A stretch of 64,000 bases of DNA, from contig NZ_MDGT01000001.1 in the NCBI RefSeq assembly GCF_001870515.1, positions 1 to 64,000 of the forward strand, given 5' to 3'. Shown here piece after piece: positions 21,149-30,413 of this stretch. The DNA comes from Idiomarina sp. MD25a. Its GTDB lineage: Bacteria > Pseudomonadota > Gammaproteobacteria > Enterobacterales > Alteromonadaceae. How positions within the stretch are numbered: the stretch's first letter is position 1; each line of letters begins with the position of its first letter. The position numbers and the translations under genes are program-made. The notes under the pieces were generated by a model that did no database searches, was not told where the DNA came from, and saw nothing but the letters and a program-made list of their open reading frames with translations.

Positions 21149-22801
21149 CTATTCCTTTATCTTAATTTGAGGGCGCGCGCGCCACGCTTTTAATCCAACC
21201 ATTACGGTAAGTATACCAGAACCCAGCGCCCACGCAGCAGTGCCCTGGCTAATTAACCATACCGAGCTGACAACCCCGCTTGCCGTTAAGATAGTCCAAA
21301 ACTGACTGGTGGCCGCTTGCTGTTGCGTCATCAATTGCTCTACGCGGTGCCTTTCTAGTTGCTCTTGAATACGTTGTTGAGAGCGCAGTCCATCGTACAA
21401 TAGGTTAGGGAGCTCCGGCAGCTTTTCAGCCCAATAAGGTGCGTTTTCCTTCACTGAACGCACTACTGCTCTCCACCCTAGTTGCTCATTCATCCAACGT
21501 TCTAAAAACGGCTTAGCGGTCTTCCATAAATCCAATTCGGGATACAACTGACGACCTAATCCCTCGATATACAGTAAAGTCTTTTGTAACAGTACCAACT
21601 GCGGTTGTACTTCCATCTGAAACCGGCGGGCGGTATTAAAGAGATTGACTAACACATGTCCGAATGAAATCTCCGCGAGGGGTTTTTCGAATATGGGTTC
21701 GCACACCGTTCGGATAGCTGATTCAAACTCTTCGATATTCGTTTCTCGTGGCACCCAGCCCGAATCCACGTGAAGCTCAGCCACCTTACGATAGTCGCGA
21801 TTAAAAAAGGCGAGAAAGTTCTCCGCCAAGTAACGTTTATCTTCACGATTAAGGGTGCCGACGATACCAAAATCAATACCGATGTACCGAGGATAAGTCG
21901 GGTCATCCTTGGCGACAAAAATATTGCCTGGATGCATATCCGCGTGAAAGAAGCTATCGCGAAACACTTGTGTGAAGAACACTTCGACACCGCGCTCCGC
22001 TAACTTTTTCATATCCACCCCGCGTGCTTTCAACATATCGACTTCGCTGACAGGGATCCCGTCGATACGCTCCATTACCATCACATTTTTACGACTTAAA
22101 TCGCTGTAAACAGTGGGTATATACAGTAACTCAGAGTCCTCAAAGTTGCGCTTTAACTGAATAGCGTTGGCGGCTTCACGCAACAAATCCAGTTCGTCCA
22201 ATAACGTCTTTCGGTATTCTCTTACCACTTCTTTCGGTTTTAACCGACGGCCATCGGGCAAATGCCGCGCTAATACGGCAGCAAGCGACTCCATCAGCTC
22301 CAAGTCAGCATTAATCGTCTCACGTATATCTGGACGAATCACCTTAATGACGATGTCTTTTAGCTCGCCATCTTTTTGCTTTAGCTTGGCTGTATGTACT
22401 TGTGCAATCGATGCAGACGCTAATGGCTTAACAGCGAAGTCTTGAAACAACTCACCGATATGCTCAATATCCAACGACCTTTCAATGATAAGTTGCGCGG
22501 CATGGCCATCGAATGGCGCAACCCTATCTTGCAGATAGGCCAGTTCTAATGCGATGTCAGGGGGGAGCAAGTCACGCCGTGTCGATAGCATTTGACCGAA
22601 CTTGACCCAGACAGGACCTAGCGACTCCAGCGCTAAACGCAAACGCTCTCCAGCGGGCTTTTCATTATGCTTATTTGGCCACCAAAACATCATATGGCGC
22701 CCAAAACGCAGATACCACGGTAGCCAACGTGCCGGAATCAAGTCATCCAAACCATAATTTAAAAAGGTTTTTGCAATGCGATATATACGTTTACTGCGCA
22801 T
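21149..22801 (-). CDS. ubiB: Ubiquinone biosynthesis protein UbiB (atypical kinase)
   Basis: A 550-residue ABC1/ADCK-family protein, close to E. coli UbiB (546), needed for ubiquinone synthesis as an ATPase partner of the Ubi complex. The family-specific KxGQ signature is [12 protein letters not shown] near residue 75. The catalytic loop is [10 protein letters not shown] and the metal motif IGIDFGIVG near residue 300. Two hydrophobic helices near the C-terminus (about 500-540) anchor it in the inner membrane. It lies 9 bases after ubiJ and 7 before tatA. Confidence 0.96.
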   Translation of the reverse strand: MRSKRIYRIAKTFLNYGLDDLIPARWLPWYLRFGRHMMFWWPNKHNEKPAGERLRLALESLGPVWVKFGQMLSTRRDLLPPDIALELAYLQDRVAPFDGHAAQLIIERSLDIEHIGELFQDFAVKPLASASIAQVHTAKLKQKDGELKDIVIKVIRPDIRETINADLELMESLAAVLARHLPDGRRLKPKEVVREYRKTLLDELDLLREAANAIQLKRNFEDSELLYIPTVYSDLSRKNVMVMERIDGIPVSEVDMLKARGVDMKKLAERGVEVFFTQVFRDSFFHADMHPGNIFVAKDDPTYPRYIGIDFGIVGTLNREDKRYLAENFLAFFNRDYRKVAELHVDSGWVPRETNIEEFESAIRTVCEPIFEKPLAEISFGHVLVNLFNTARRFQMEVQPQLVLLQKTLLYIEGLGRQLYPELDLWKTAKPFLERWMNEQLGWRAVVRSVKENAPYWAEKLPELPNLLYDGLRSQQRIQEQLERHRVEQLMTQQQAATSQFWTILTASGVVSSVWLISQGTAAWALGSGILTVMVGLKAWRARPQIKIKE

Positions 22802-22810
22802 GCTGGGTCT

Positions 22811-23404
22811 CTACTTTAGTTTTCGCTGAAGTCGCTCAATTTGCGCACGCAAAGCCTGCACATCGTCTTTAAATAATTCAAATTCCAAACGGTTAGGAAG
22901 CACTTGCTTTTCTTCGGTGAGCACACCCTTGAACCAACGTTGGCGCATTTCGCTTTGTTGCTGAAAGCGCTCGCGACTCTGTTTAAACAAGGTGCTGATA
23001 CGGTGCGCCATACCGTCACCGAGCTTTTCTGCTAGTTTGGCTTCCCAATCAATATCCAGCGCTTTAACCAAATTCACCAATTGTTGCGCCAGCATAGGAT
23101 CGCCATCAATATCCAATTTATCGGCTTTAATAAGGCGCGTAAGGTTAGCCGTATCGCTTAACTCCGGTAACACGCCGAGTTCCGTTCTGACATGGCAATC
23201 CACTTCACCGCCATCGTCAACAGAGCTTAAATTGAGTCCGTCGGTGTGCACAGCGATATTGATATCAAAGGGTAGCTCTTTGAAGCTAAATCGAAAATGC
23301 TTACCCGCCAACTGATTTAATCGCTCGGTTGAATTCGGGTCCTGCTGCAACAGTGCATTGATAGTGCGCTCAAGCACCATCCACGGAATCAATTGCCAAA
23401 TCAT
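22811..23404 (-). CDS. ubiJ: Ubiquinone biosynthesis accessory factor UbiJ (SCP2 domain)
   Basis: A 197-residue cytoplasmic lipid-binding protein of the SCP2 fold, similar in size to E. coli UbiJ (201). UbiJ holds hydrophobic ubiquinone intermediates in the Ubi metabolon. The N-terminal SCP2-like domain is followed by helices with VNLVKALDIDWEAKLAEKLGD and a C-terminal coiled coil (FELFKDDVQALRAQIERLQRK). Its start overlaps the ubiE stop by one base. Assignment rests on both the sequence and the ubiE-ubiJ-ubiB order. Confidence 0.94.
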   Translation of the reverse strand: MIWQLIPWMVLERTINALLQQDPNSTERLNQLAGKHFRFSFKELPFDINIAVHTDGLNLSSVDDGGEVDCHVRTELGVLPELSDTANLTRLIKADKLDIDGDPMLAQQLVNLVKALDIDWEAKLAEKLGDGMAHRISTLFKQSRERFQQQSEMRQRWFKGVLTEEKQVLPNRLEFELFKDDVQALRAQIERLQRKLK

Positions 23405-24159
23405 TAAAATTTGTATCCTCGATGAAGTGCGACAATGCCGCCCGTCAAATTCTGATAGTCGACGTTTTCGTAACCTGCTTCCGACATCATCTGCTTCAAG
23501 GTGTCTTGATCAGGATGCATACGAATTGACTCAGCCAAATACTGGTAACTATCTGCGTCGTTAGCCACCAATTGCCCCATTTTGGGCAGGATATTAAATG
23601 AGTAAAAGTCGTAAAGCTGATTCAGTGTCGCTGTTGTTGGCTTGGAAAACTCCAAGATTAGTAAGCGACCGCCTGGCTTCAGCACCCGCAACATGGAGCG
23701 CAAAGCAGCTGGCTTATCGGTCACATTTCGCAAACCAAAAGCAATAGTCACAATATCAAAGCTATTATCAGCAAAGGGCAGGTTTTCCGCATCGGCTTGT
23801 ACACAATTAACATTTCCCACGATGCCCTTGTCGCGCAATTTATCGCGACCCACTTTAAGCATGGCGTCATTGATATCCGCTAAAACGACTTCGCCCGTCT
23901 CGCCAACACGACGCGAGAACTGTGCCGTTAAATCGCCGGTGCCGCCCGCGATATCAAGCACTTTCATGCCCTTACGCACACCGCTACAGTCAATGGTATA
24001 GCGCTTCCAAACACGGTGGATACCCATCGACATGAGGTCATTCATGACATCATATTTGGCTGCCACTGAGTTAAATACATTGGCAACAAGGCCCTTTTTC
24101 GCATCCTTTGGCACACGCTGGTAGCCAAAGTCGATTCCATCTTCGTGTTTATCTGACAT
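23404..24159 (-). CDS. ubiE: Ubiquinone/menaquinone C-methyltransferase UbiE
   Basis: A 251-residue SAM-dependent C-methyltransferase, the same length as the E. coli enzyme. It acts in ubiquinone synthesis and, where present, menaquinone synthesis. The SAM-binding motif [11 protein letters not shown] is near residue 68. Family signatures [18 protein letters not shown] (residues about 35-52) and AFGLRNVTD are intact. It is the first gene of the ubiE-ubiJ-ubiB-tatABC-tatD-dgc-hemB unit. The promoter must lie in the 52-base gap after recG or further upstream. Confidence 0.97.
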   Translation of the reverse strand: MSDKHEDGIDFGYQRVPKDAKKGLVANVFNSVAAKYDVMNDLMSMGIHRVWKRYTIDCSGVRKGMKVLDIAGGTGDLTAQFSRRVGETGEVVLADINDAMLKVGRDKLRDKGIVGNVNCVQADAENLPFADNSFDIVTIAFGLRNVTDKPAALRSMLRVLKPGGRLLILEFSKPTTATLNQLYDFYSFNILPKMGQLVANDADSYQYLAESIRMHPDQDTLKQMMSEAGYENVDYQNLTGGIVALHRGYKF

Positions 24160-24211
24160 AATTTTTCCTAACGACTTTTTACCCTATTGTACGGGCGTCA
24201 CTGCTGTAATA

Positions 24212-26287
24212 CTACACCTGCGCATAATGATCTCGACGTGGTAACCAGCGCGCAATCAACGCATTGACGGTATTCGGGTAATCGCTGATAAGCTCCTCAG
24301 CAACCGTCTGAGCTTCGGGTATCAACACCTCATCACGTTCAATATCCGCCACTTTCATCTGTGTTAAACCAGTTTGCCGTTGACCGAGAAGTTCACCGTA
24401 CCCTCGGATCTCCATATCTCGTTGCGCGATCACAAAGCCATCATTACTATCCCTTAATACGGACAAACGCTCGGTCGCGGTTCTCGATAAGGGCGTTTTG
24501 TAGAGCAAAACACAATGACTCGCTACCGAGCCTCGACCCACACGTCCTCGTAACTGATGAAGCTGCGCTAAGCCTAACCGTTCTGGGTTCTCGATAATCA
24601 TTAAAGATGAATTAGGTACATCGACACCCACCTCGATCACAGTGGTCGCCACCAGCAAGTCAATTTCGCCGCTTTTAAAACGCGACATCACCGCTTCCTT
24701 TTGGTCGGCTTTCATTCGCCCATGCACGAGCCCTATCGTCAAGCCATCAAGTTGTTCTTGTAACTCCGTTGCAGTGTCTTCAGCCGCCTGACATTCCAAC
24801 ACCTCAGATTCTTCAATCAAAGTACACACCCAATAAGCTTGTCGACCTTCGTGAGTACACACTTCGCGCACACGCTCGATCACCTGGTCACGTCGTGTAT
24901 CCGGGATGGCCACTGTTGTGATCGGCGTGCGCCCCGGCGGTAACTCGTCAATCACTGAAGTCGCTAAGTCAGCATATGCGGTCATCGCCAATGTTCGCGG
25001 AATCGGTGTTGCTGTCATAATTAATTGGTGCGGTTGAAAGCCCGCTTGTACACCTTTCTCTCGCAATTGTAACCGTTGGTGCACACCAAAACGGTGCTGT
25101 TCATCAATAATAACTAACGCGAGTGAGTGATAGTGCACGTCGGCTTGAAACAATGCATGGGTACCCACAATGAGCTGAACTCTACCGCTCGCAAGCTGCT
25201 CTAACGTGTGCTGACGCGCCTTACCCTTGCTGCGACCACTCAGCCAAGCAACTTCAATACCTAAGGGCGCAAACCATTGTTCGAACGTCAATGCGTGCTG
25301 TTCTGACAGAATTTCGGTGGGCGCCATAATCGCCACTTGATGACCTTGCTCGATAGCGGCCAATGCGGCCAAGGCCGCCACGAGCGTTTTCCCCGAGCCA
25401 ACGTCACCTTGAACCAAACGCATCATCGGCTGATCTTGCGCGAGATCCGCATGGATTTCACTTAACACACGCTGTTGTGCAGCCGTTGGCTTAAACGGTA
25501 GTTGCTTTAAGAATTCACTTTGTAAGTGCGGCTCCGCATTCAGCGCATGTGCACGTTCTTGCTGACGTTTTTCGCGTAACTGCAATAAACTGACCTGGTG
25601 TGCAATCAATTCTTCCATTGCTAACCGCTGTTGTGCAGGATGGGCCCCCTGTTCAAGTTGCGCGAGACCGATATCCTTGGGCGGGTTATGCAATGTTTTG
25701 AGTGCCTCGACCAAAGATAGGTCGTGGGGCTGAAGAGGTGCTGGCAATAACTCGGGCAACGCTCGTTCGGTCACATAAGAGAGTGCTTGGTCGATAATCT
25801 TACGTAGAGAAGCCTGATAGACGCCCTCAGTAGTGGGATAGATAGGCGTCAAGGTCTCAGGCAACTCAATCGCGTCGGATGAGGAAAGTACACGATATTC
25901 GGGATGAATCACTTCAAACCCGCTAAGCCCCGCACGCACTTCACCAAAGACTAATAACGAGGTGCCAGCGCTGAACTGTTTTAGTTGCGCAGCGCTAAAC
26001 TGGAAAAAGCGCAATGTCATGGTGCCGGTTTCGTCACGCACTCGGCACACCAACATACGCTTGCGACCATATTTAATGTCCGCATTATCGACGGTTACCT
26101 GAAAGTGACCTGCCACCCCAGGACGCGCATAAGCAATTCGGTAAATCTGTGTGCGATCTTCATACCTTGCAGGTAGATGAAAAATCGCATCATTTACCGT
26201 CACTAAGCCCAGCTTTTCCAACTTCTTAGCGACTTTATCGCCGACCCCTTTGAGCGTGGTCAGTGGAATTTTGCTGAGAGGCTGCAT
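24212..26287 (-). CDS. recG: ATP-dependent DNA helicase RecG
   Basis: A 691-residue branch-migration helicase that reverses stalled replication forks and processes Holliday junctions (E. coli RecG: 693). The N-terminal wedge/OB domain (about 60-150) is followed by superfamily 2 motor domains with Walker A GDVGSGKT near residue 295, the DEQHRFG motif and MTATPIPRTLA. The C-terminal helicase part has GRVGRGS and the TRG-like hairpin region. It follows trmH after three bases, as in the E. coli spoT-trmH-recG order. Confidence 0.97.
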   Translation of the reverse strand: MQPLSKIPLTTLKGVGDKVAKKLEKLGLVTVNDAIFHLPARYEDRTQIYRIAYARPGVAGHFQVTVDNADIKYGRKRMLVCRVRDETGTMTLRFFQFSAAQLKQFSAGTSLLVFGEVRAGLSGFEVIHPEYRVLSSSDAIELPETLTPIYPTTEGVYQASLRKIIDQALSYVTERALPELLPAPLQPHDLSLVEALKTLHNPPKDIGLAQLEQGAHPAQQRLAMEELIAHQVSLLQLREKRQQERAHALNAEPHLQSEFLKQLPFKPTAAQQRVLSEIHADLAQDQPMMRLVQGDVGSGKTLVAALAALAAIEQGHQVAIMAPTEILSEQHALTFEQWFAPLGIEVAWLSGRSKGKARQHTLEQLASGRVQLIVGTHALFQADVHYHSLALVIIDEQHRFGVHQRLQLREKGVQAGFQPHQLIMTATPIPRTLAMTAYADLATSVIDELPPGRTPITTVAIPDTRRDQVIERVREVCTHEGRQAYWVCTLIEESEVLECQAAEDTATELQEQLDGLTIGLVHGRMKADQKEAVMSRFKSGEIDLLVATTVIEVGVDVPNSSLMIIENPERLGLAQLHQLRGRVGRGSVASHCVLLYKTPLSRTATERLSVLRDSNDGFVIAQRDMEIRGYGELLGQRQTGLTQMKVADIERDEVLIPEAQTVAEELISDYPNTVNALIARWLPRRDHYAQV

Positions 26288-26290
26288 TGA

Positions 26291-26983
26291 TTAGGCTCGC
26301 TTTTTAGCTGCGCGCATGGCTAACCACCACTCGTTATCCGCGACAATTTGCCCGTGTTCATCTAGCGGCGGATACGGTAGTCCCTTACGTTTACAGGCTT
26401 TGGCATAAATTGGATGGCCACCTTCAAACAGTACGCGGTGCTGTTCGGCATCACTTAAACGTATAGCGTCATACATTCCCGCTTGCTCACGTTGACGCTG
26501 CGCCTCATAAAGCATTACCGCACCTGCGACTGAGACATTCAGCGACTGCACCATACCAACCATCGGAATCTTGACGTGATGATCGGCAATTTTCAGCGCC
26601 TCTTCAGTCGCACCGTGCTTTTCCTGACCTAACAAGATTGCAGTAGGCTGTGTGTAATCGATTTCACGAAAATCCACCGCTTGATCAGACAAGTGAGTCA
26701 CCACGACTTGCATACCTTGTTGCTTTATTTGCTCTACCGCAGGGCTTAACTGGCTATGATGATGCACGTTGACCCAGTTTTGACTTCCCAAAGCAGTGCC
26801 GCCGGACACGCGCATTTTGCTGCTAAGCCATATGGCATGCATTTCATGGACGCCCACCGCGTCCGCAGTACGCACTACCGCCGATAAGTTATGGTGCTTA
26901 TGCACGCCTTCCATGACGACAGTTAAGTCGGGCTGGCGAAACGCCAGCATCTCGGTAATGCGTTGATAACGTTCTGGACTCAT
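26291..26983 (-). CDS. trmH: tRNA (guanosine-2'-O)-methyltransferase TrmH
   Basis: A 230-residue SPOUT-fold enzyme that methylates the ribose of Gm18 in tRNA (E. coli TrmH: 229). The three SPOUT motifs are present: motif 1 HNLSAVVRTADAVGV, motif 2 AILLGQEKHGATEEAL and motif 3 IPMVGMVQSLNVSVAGA, which forms the knot and SAM site. It lies between the GNAT-nitrilase gene (9 bases upstream) and recG. Confidence 0.96.
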   Translation of the reverse strand: MSPERYQRITEMLAFRQPDLTVVMEGVHKHHNLSAVVRTADAVGVHEMHAIWLSSKMRVSGGTALGSQNWVNVHHHSQLSPAVEQIKQQGMQVVVTHLSDQAVDFREIDYTQPTAILLGQEKHGATEEALKIADHHVKIPMVGMVQSLNVSVAGAVMLYEAQRQREQAGMYDAIRLSDAEQHRVLFEGGHPIYAKACKRKGLPYPPLDEHGQIVADNEWWLAMRAAKKRA

Positions 26984-26992
26984 TGATAGCCT

Positions 26993-28522
26993 TTAACTTC
27001 TGTGCTTTCTTACTACGTCATAAATATCGGTACGACGATCTTTCTTATTGGTCACTGAACCCTCGTGATGCAGATAACGCAGTTCATCTAAATTCAAGTC
27101 AGAGAACATCAGCATTTCTGTATTCGGGGTCGTTTCTGACATCACGGCATCGTGTGGGAAGGCAAAGTCCGACGGCGAAAATACAGCAGACTGCGCATAT
27201 TGTACGTCTAAACTTTCCACCTCAGGTAAGTTACCAACACTGCCACAAATCACTACGTAACACTCGTTTTCAACGGCACGTGCTTGTGCACAATGGCGAA
27301 CGCGCAGATACGCGTTCCGTGTATCGGTCCAAAAGGGCACAAACAGGATCTCAAGTCCCTCTTCAGCCATAATACGACCCAACTCAGGGAATTCGACGTC
27401 GTAACAAATCAAAATACCGACACGTCCCGCATCGGTATCGAATACGCGCACATCATCGCCGCCTTCAATGACCCAGTCACGCTTCTCGTGCGGAGTGATA
27501 TGCAGTTTACGCTGCTCTTCAACTGAGCCATCGCGACGACACAAGTAAGACACGTTGTAGATACTGTCGCCGTCTTGTAACGGCATTGAACCCGTGATGA
27601 TGTTTACATTGTAACTGACGGCCATTTGCGACATTTCGCGTTTAAATCGCTCGGTGAAACCGGCGAGAAAGCGAATGGCATTCATCTGTTGGCTCTGATC
27701 GGTTAACCCCATCAGCGGCGCGTTAAAAAATTCGGGTAGCACAGCAAAGTCACTCTGGTAGCTTGAAAGCGCATCAACAAAGTACTCGACTTGCTGAAGA
27801 AGCTCATCAACAGACTCGACTGATCGCATTTGCCACTGCACCGCACCGACACGCACATTTTGAACGCGCGTATTCAGCATGTTTGTTGACGGATCGTAGA
27901 GGAAGTTATTCCATTCCAATAACGTGGCAAAACCTCGCGAACGTTCGTCCTCAGGTAAGTACTTGCCCAGCAAGCGCTTCACACTAAAGTCGTTCGCTAA
28001 CTGGAAAGTCAGGATCGGATCATAGATTTCACGGCGTTGTACTTTATCTAAGTACTGTGACGGAGACAGATCGTTTGAGTACTTGTGGTAATTAACGATA
28101 CGCCCACCGGCAAGAATGGCGCGCAGGTTTTTCTGGCGACACAGTTCTTTACGGGCATCATAAAGACGGCGGCCCAAACGGTAGCCGCGATAATCTGGAT
28201 GAATCAGCACATCCAGGCCATACAATGCATCACCTTTCTTATCATTAAGAATGGCTTCGCGATGCCCAATCAAATCCTCGTAAGTGTGCGGGTTCGAAAA
28301 TTTGTTATAGGCAACTTTCACGGTCAACGCCACACCAATAATGCGACCATTATCTTCGAGGCAAAACTGTCCTTCGGCGAAGTCTTTGATCAACTTCTCG
28401 ATGGTAAAACTGCTCCACGCACCACCGATATCGGTGTAGATGGCATCCATTAACTCTTTTAACTGCTCGTAATCATCTAATCGAAGATTACGAATCTGAA
28501 GATGCAATTCTTCTGGGCTCAT
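26993..28522 (-). CDS. GNAT acetyltransferase - carbon-nitrogen hydrolase fusion
   Basis: A 509-residue two-domain enzyme. Residues about 8-190 are a GNAT N-acetyltransferase (LRLDDYEQLKELMDA, then HPDYRGYRLGRRLYDARKEL as the acetyl-CoA loop). Residues about 220-500 are a nitrilase-superfamily amidase with the catalytic triad: Glu in LPEFFNAPL, Lys in RKLHITPHEK and Cys in ILICYDVEFPEL. Proteins with this fusion are widespread, but their substrate is not established; coupled acylation and amide hydrolysis of a small amine is a reasonable guess. It is the first gene of a unit with trmH and recG. AGAGG precedes the ATG. Confidence 0.93.
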   Translation of the reverse strand: MSPEELHLQIRNLRLDDYEQLKELMDAIYTDIGGAWSSFTIEKLIKDFAEGQFCLEDNGRIIGVALTVKVAYNKFSNPHTYEDLIGHREAILNDKKGDALYGLDVLIHPDYRGYRLGRRLYDARKELCRQKNLRAILAGGRIVNYHKYSNDLSPSQYLDKVQRREIYDPILTFQLANDFSVKRLLGKYLPEDERSRGFATLLEWNNFLYDPSTNMLNTRVQNVRVGAVQWQMRSVESVDELLQQVEYFVDALSSYQSDFAVLPEFFNAPLMGLTDQSQQMNAIRFLAGFTERFKREMSQMAVSYNVNIITGSMPLQDGDSIYNVSYLCRRDGSVEEQRKLHITPHEKRDWVIEGGDDVRVFDTDAGRVGILICYDVEFPELGRIMAEEGLEILFVPFWTDTRNAYLRVRHCAQARAVENECYVVICGSVGNLPEVESLDVQYAQSAVFSPSDFAFPHDAVMSETTPNTEMLMFSDLNLDELRYLHHEGSVTNKKDRRTDIYDVVRKHRS

Positions 28523-28594
28523 ACTTGCCTCTTTACGCCAATTACTATACGAGTAGTGTACACGGTTTTTAATAAAGGTTGCATCACATCAGTT

Positions 28595-28618
28595 AGCTAT
28601 ATAAACTTCTGGACGTCC
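28595..28618 (+). promoter_or_regulatory. Candidate MetJ box upstream of the NhaC-family carrier
   Basis: Three adjacent octamers read AGCTATAT, AAACTTCT and GGACGTCC. Against the MetJ met-box unit AGACGTCT they match at 4, 6 and 6 of 8 positions, and the last is a perfect palindrome. MetJ binds two or more adjacent boxes cooperatively. The site lies 35 bases before the ATG and overlaps the TATATAA stretch that could serve as the -10. Confidence 0.45.
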
Positions 28619-28652
28619 AAATAAAAATATCGAATTACCATAAGGGTCACTT

Positions 28653-30002
28653 ATGTCGTCACAAATTCCTGCGCAACCCGCTAGTGCTAAGGCGTTGTTG
28701 CCACTTGCTTTGTTCCTCGCGCTGTTTTTAGGAACAGGCATTTATTTTCAGTCAGAGGGCGTCGAGTACGCCTTTTATCAACTACCAAGCCCCGTCGCTA
28801 TTTTACCTGCGATTGCGTTAGGTATTTTGCTCAGCAAACAAGCGTTCGAAGAACGCATCGCCACCTTTGTCGCGGGTGTAGGTGACAGCAACATTGTGAC
28901 CATGTGCATGATCTATTTATTAGCCGGTGCATTTTCTACGGTCGCCGAAGCAACCGGTGGTGTTGATGCCATGGTAGCCCTTGGTTTAGGTATTATCCCA
29001 GCGTCATTTTTACTGCCCGGCCTGTTTATTATTGCCGGTGTGATTTCGACCGCGATGGGGACTTCGATGGGCACCTTGGCTGCCCTTGCTCCCGTAGCAT
29101 TAGGCATTGGCGAAGCAACAGACATCAGTCTGCCGTTGCTCGCGGGGGTATTGGTCAGTGGTGCTATGTTCGGTGATAATCTATCAATTATTTCTGATAC
29201 CACGATCGCAGCCACACGCACACAAGGCTGTAGTATGCGGGATAAGTTTAAAGCAAACTTAAAAATCTCGATTCCCGCGGCAATTATTACGATGCTTTGG
29301 TTAGTCAGTTACGACACCAGTAACGCGCCGCTCAATATTCCCGACGCAAACCTATGGTTATGTATTCCCTATTTCGCCATTATCGTGCTGGCAGTAATGG
29401 GTTTGAACGTATTTGCGGTGTTGGGTCTTGGTATCGTATTGGCCGCTGCATTTGGCATGGTTGCGGTAGATTACCAGTGGGTAAAATTTAGTCAGGATAT
29501 CTACGATGGCTTTTCATCGATGCAAGAAATCTTCTTGCTGTCGTTGCTGATAGGTGGGCTTTCCGGCTTGATCCGTCAGCAGGGCGGTTTGGCTTTCCTT
29601 GCCAAAGCCGTTGAAGCGGTCACCAGCCGCTTAAGTAAGCATAAACAACGGTCTTCTGCGCTTGGCGTCGCTGGCCTTACATCACTTACAAATCTCTGTG
29701 TCGCGAATAACACAGTGAGTATTCTGCTTGCGGGAGAAGTCAGTGCTCGCTTAGCTAAAAAAGGTAATTTAGCAGCGCGCCAAAGCGCCAGCTTATTGGA
29801 TATTTTTGCCTGTGTTGTGCAGGGCGTATTGCCTTATGGCGCGCAGGCATTACTCATGGGGGCGAGTTTCGGTATTTCCCCATTATCGGTGAGTATCCAT
29901 ACCGGCTATTGCTTTATCTTAGGTGCGGTCGCTTTAGTAATTATCGTATGGCGTAAGCCACTTGAGGATCGTATACCCGAACAAACAGAAGCGGTCACTT
30001 AG
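28653..30002 (+). CDS. NhaC-family transporter, possible methionine carrier (MetT-like)
   Basis: A 449-residue inner-membrane protein with about 11-12 helices, belonging to the NhaC Na+/H+ antiporter family. Conserved parts include STAMGTSMGTLAALAPVALGIGE near residue 135, GAMFGDNLSIISDTTIAA near 170 and a second-repeat NLCVANNTVSILLAGE near 345. NhaC relatives named MetT have been predicted as methionine transporters in methionine-regulated regulons. The candidate MetJ box upstream points the same way. Without it, Na+/H+ or organic-acid antiport would be the default call. The gene is monocistronic and convergent with ridA. Confidence 0.85.
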   Translation: MSSQIPAQPASAKALLPLALFLALFLGTGIYFQSEGVEYAFYQLPSPVAILPAIALGILLSKQAFEERIATFVAGVGDSNIVTMCMIYLLAGAFSTVAEATGGVDAMVALGLGIIPASFLLPGLFIIAGVISTAMGTSMGTLAALAPVALGIGEATDISLPLLAGVLVSGAMFGDNLSIISDTTIAATRTQGCSMRDKFKANLKISIPAAIITMLWLVSYDTSNAPLNIPDANLWLCIPYFAIIVLAVMGLNVFAVLGLGIVLAAAFGMVAVDYQWVKFSQDIYDGFSSMQEIFLLSLLIGGLSGLIRQQGGLAFLAKAVEAVTSRLSKHKQRSSALGVAGLTSLTNLCVANNTVSILLAGEVSARLAKKGNLAARQSASLLDIFACVVQGVLPYGAQALLMGASFGISPLSVSIHTGYCFILGAVALVIIVWRKPLEDRIPEQTEAVT

Positions 30003-30010
30003 ACCGCTTC
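29988..30010. terminator. Hairpin between convergent NhaC-family gene and ridA
   Basis: GAAGCGGTC / GACCGCTTC is a perfect 9-bp stem with a five-base loop. It overlaps the end of the transporter gene and lies 10 bases past the ridA stop. The T-tract is weak on both strands, so termination may be partial. Confidence 0.55.
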
Positions 30011-30019
30011 TATCAAAAA

Positions 30020-30412
30020 TTAATTGGTGCTTGGTAGTTCGAGAATACCGTCGATTTCAATCTGAGCACCTTTTGGCAGCTGCTTCACACCAATAGCCGC
30101 GCGCGCTGGATAAGGTTTGCTGAAGTGGCGAGCCATGACTTCATTGACGATGGCAAACTCACCTAAATCAGTTAAGTAGATTTGTACTTTCACCATATCC
30201 TGAAGTTCGCCACCGGCGGCTTCACACACCGCTGCTAGGTTCTTAAACACTTGCTCGGCTTGATGTTGAAAATCCTCGGATACTAACTCCATGGTTTCAG
30301 GATCAAGCGGAATCTGACCTGAAAGATAGACGGTGGTACCGATTTTTACCGCTTGCGAGTATGTGCCTATCGCCGCAGGCGCTTTATCTGTTGCAATGAT
30401 TACCTTAGACAT
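30020..30412 (-). CDS. ridA: RidA family enamine/imine deaminase
   Basis: A 130-residue trimeric cytoplasmic protein of the YjgF/YER057c/UK114 family. RidA hydrolyses reactive 2-aminoacrylate and related enamines released by PLP enzymes such as threonine dehydratase. The signature [20 protein letters not shown] near residues 100-120 contains the arginine that binds substrate carboxylate. The N-terminal [19 protein letters not shown] is also typical. It follows spoT after one base and is probably cotranscribed with it. Confidence 0.95.
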   Translation of the reverse strand: MSKVIIATDKAPAAIGTYSQAVKIGTTVYLSGQIPLDPETMELVSEDFQHQAEQVFKNLAAVCEAAGGELQDMVKVQIYLTDLGEFAIVNEVMARHFSKPYPARAAIGVKQLPKGAQIEIDGILELPSTN

Positions 30413-30413
30413 T

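Noticed and set aside
26983-27372. Open frame of 129 codons opposite the GNAT-nitrilase gene
   Set aside because: It lies wholly antisense to a well-supported enzyme gene and has no domain or ribosome-binding site.
28085-28453. Open frame of 122 codons opposite the GNAT domain
   Set aside because: It is antisense to conserved coding sequence and has no independent support.
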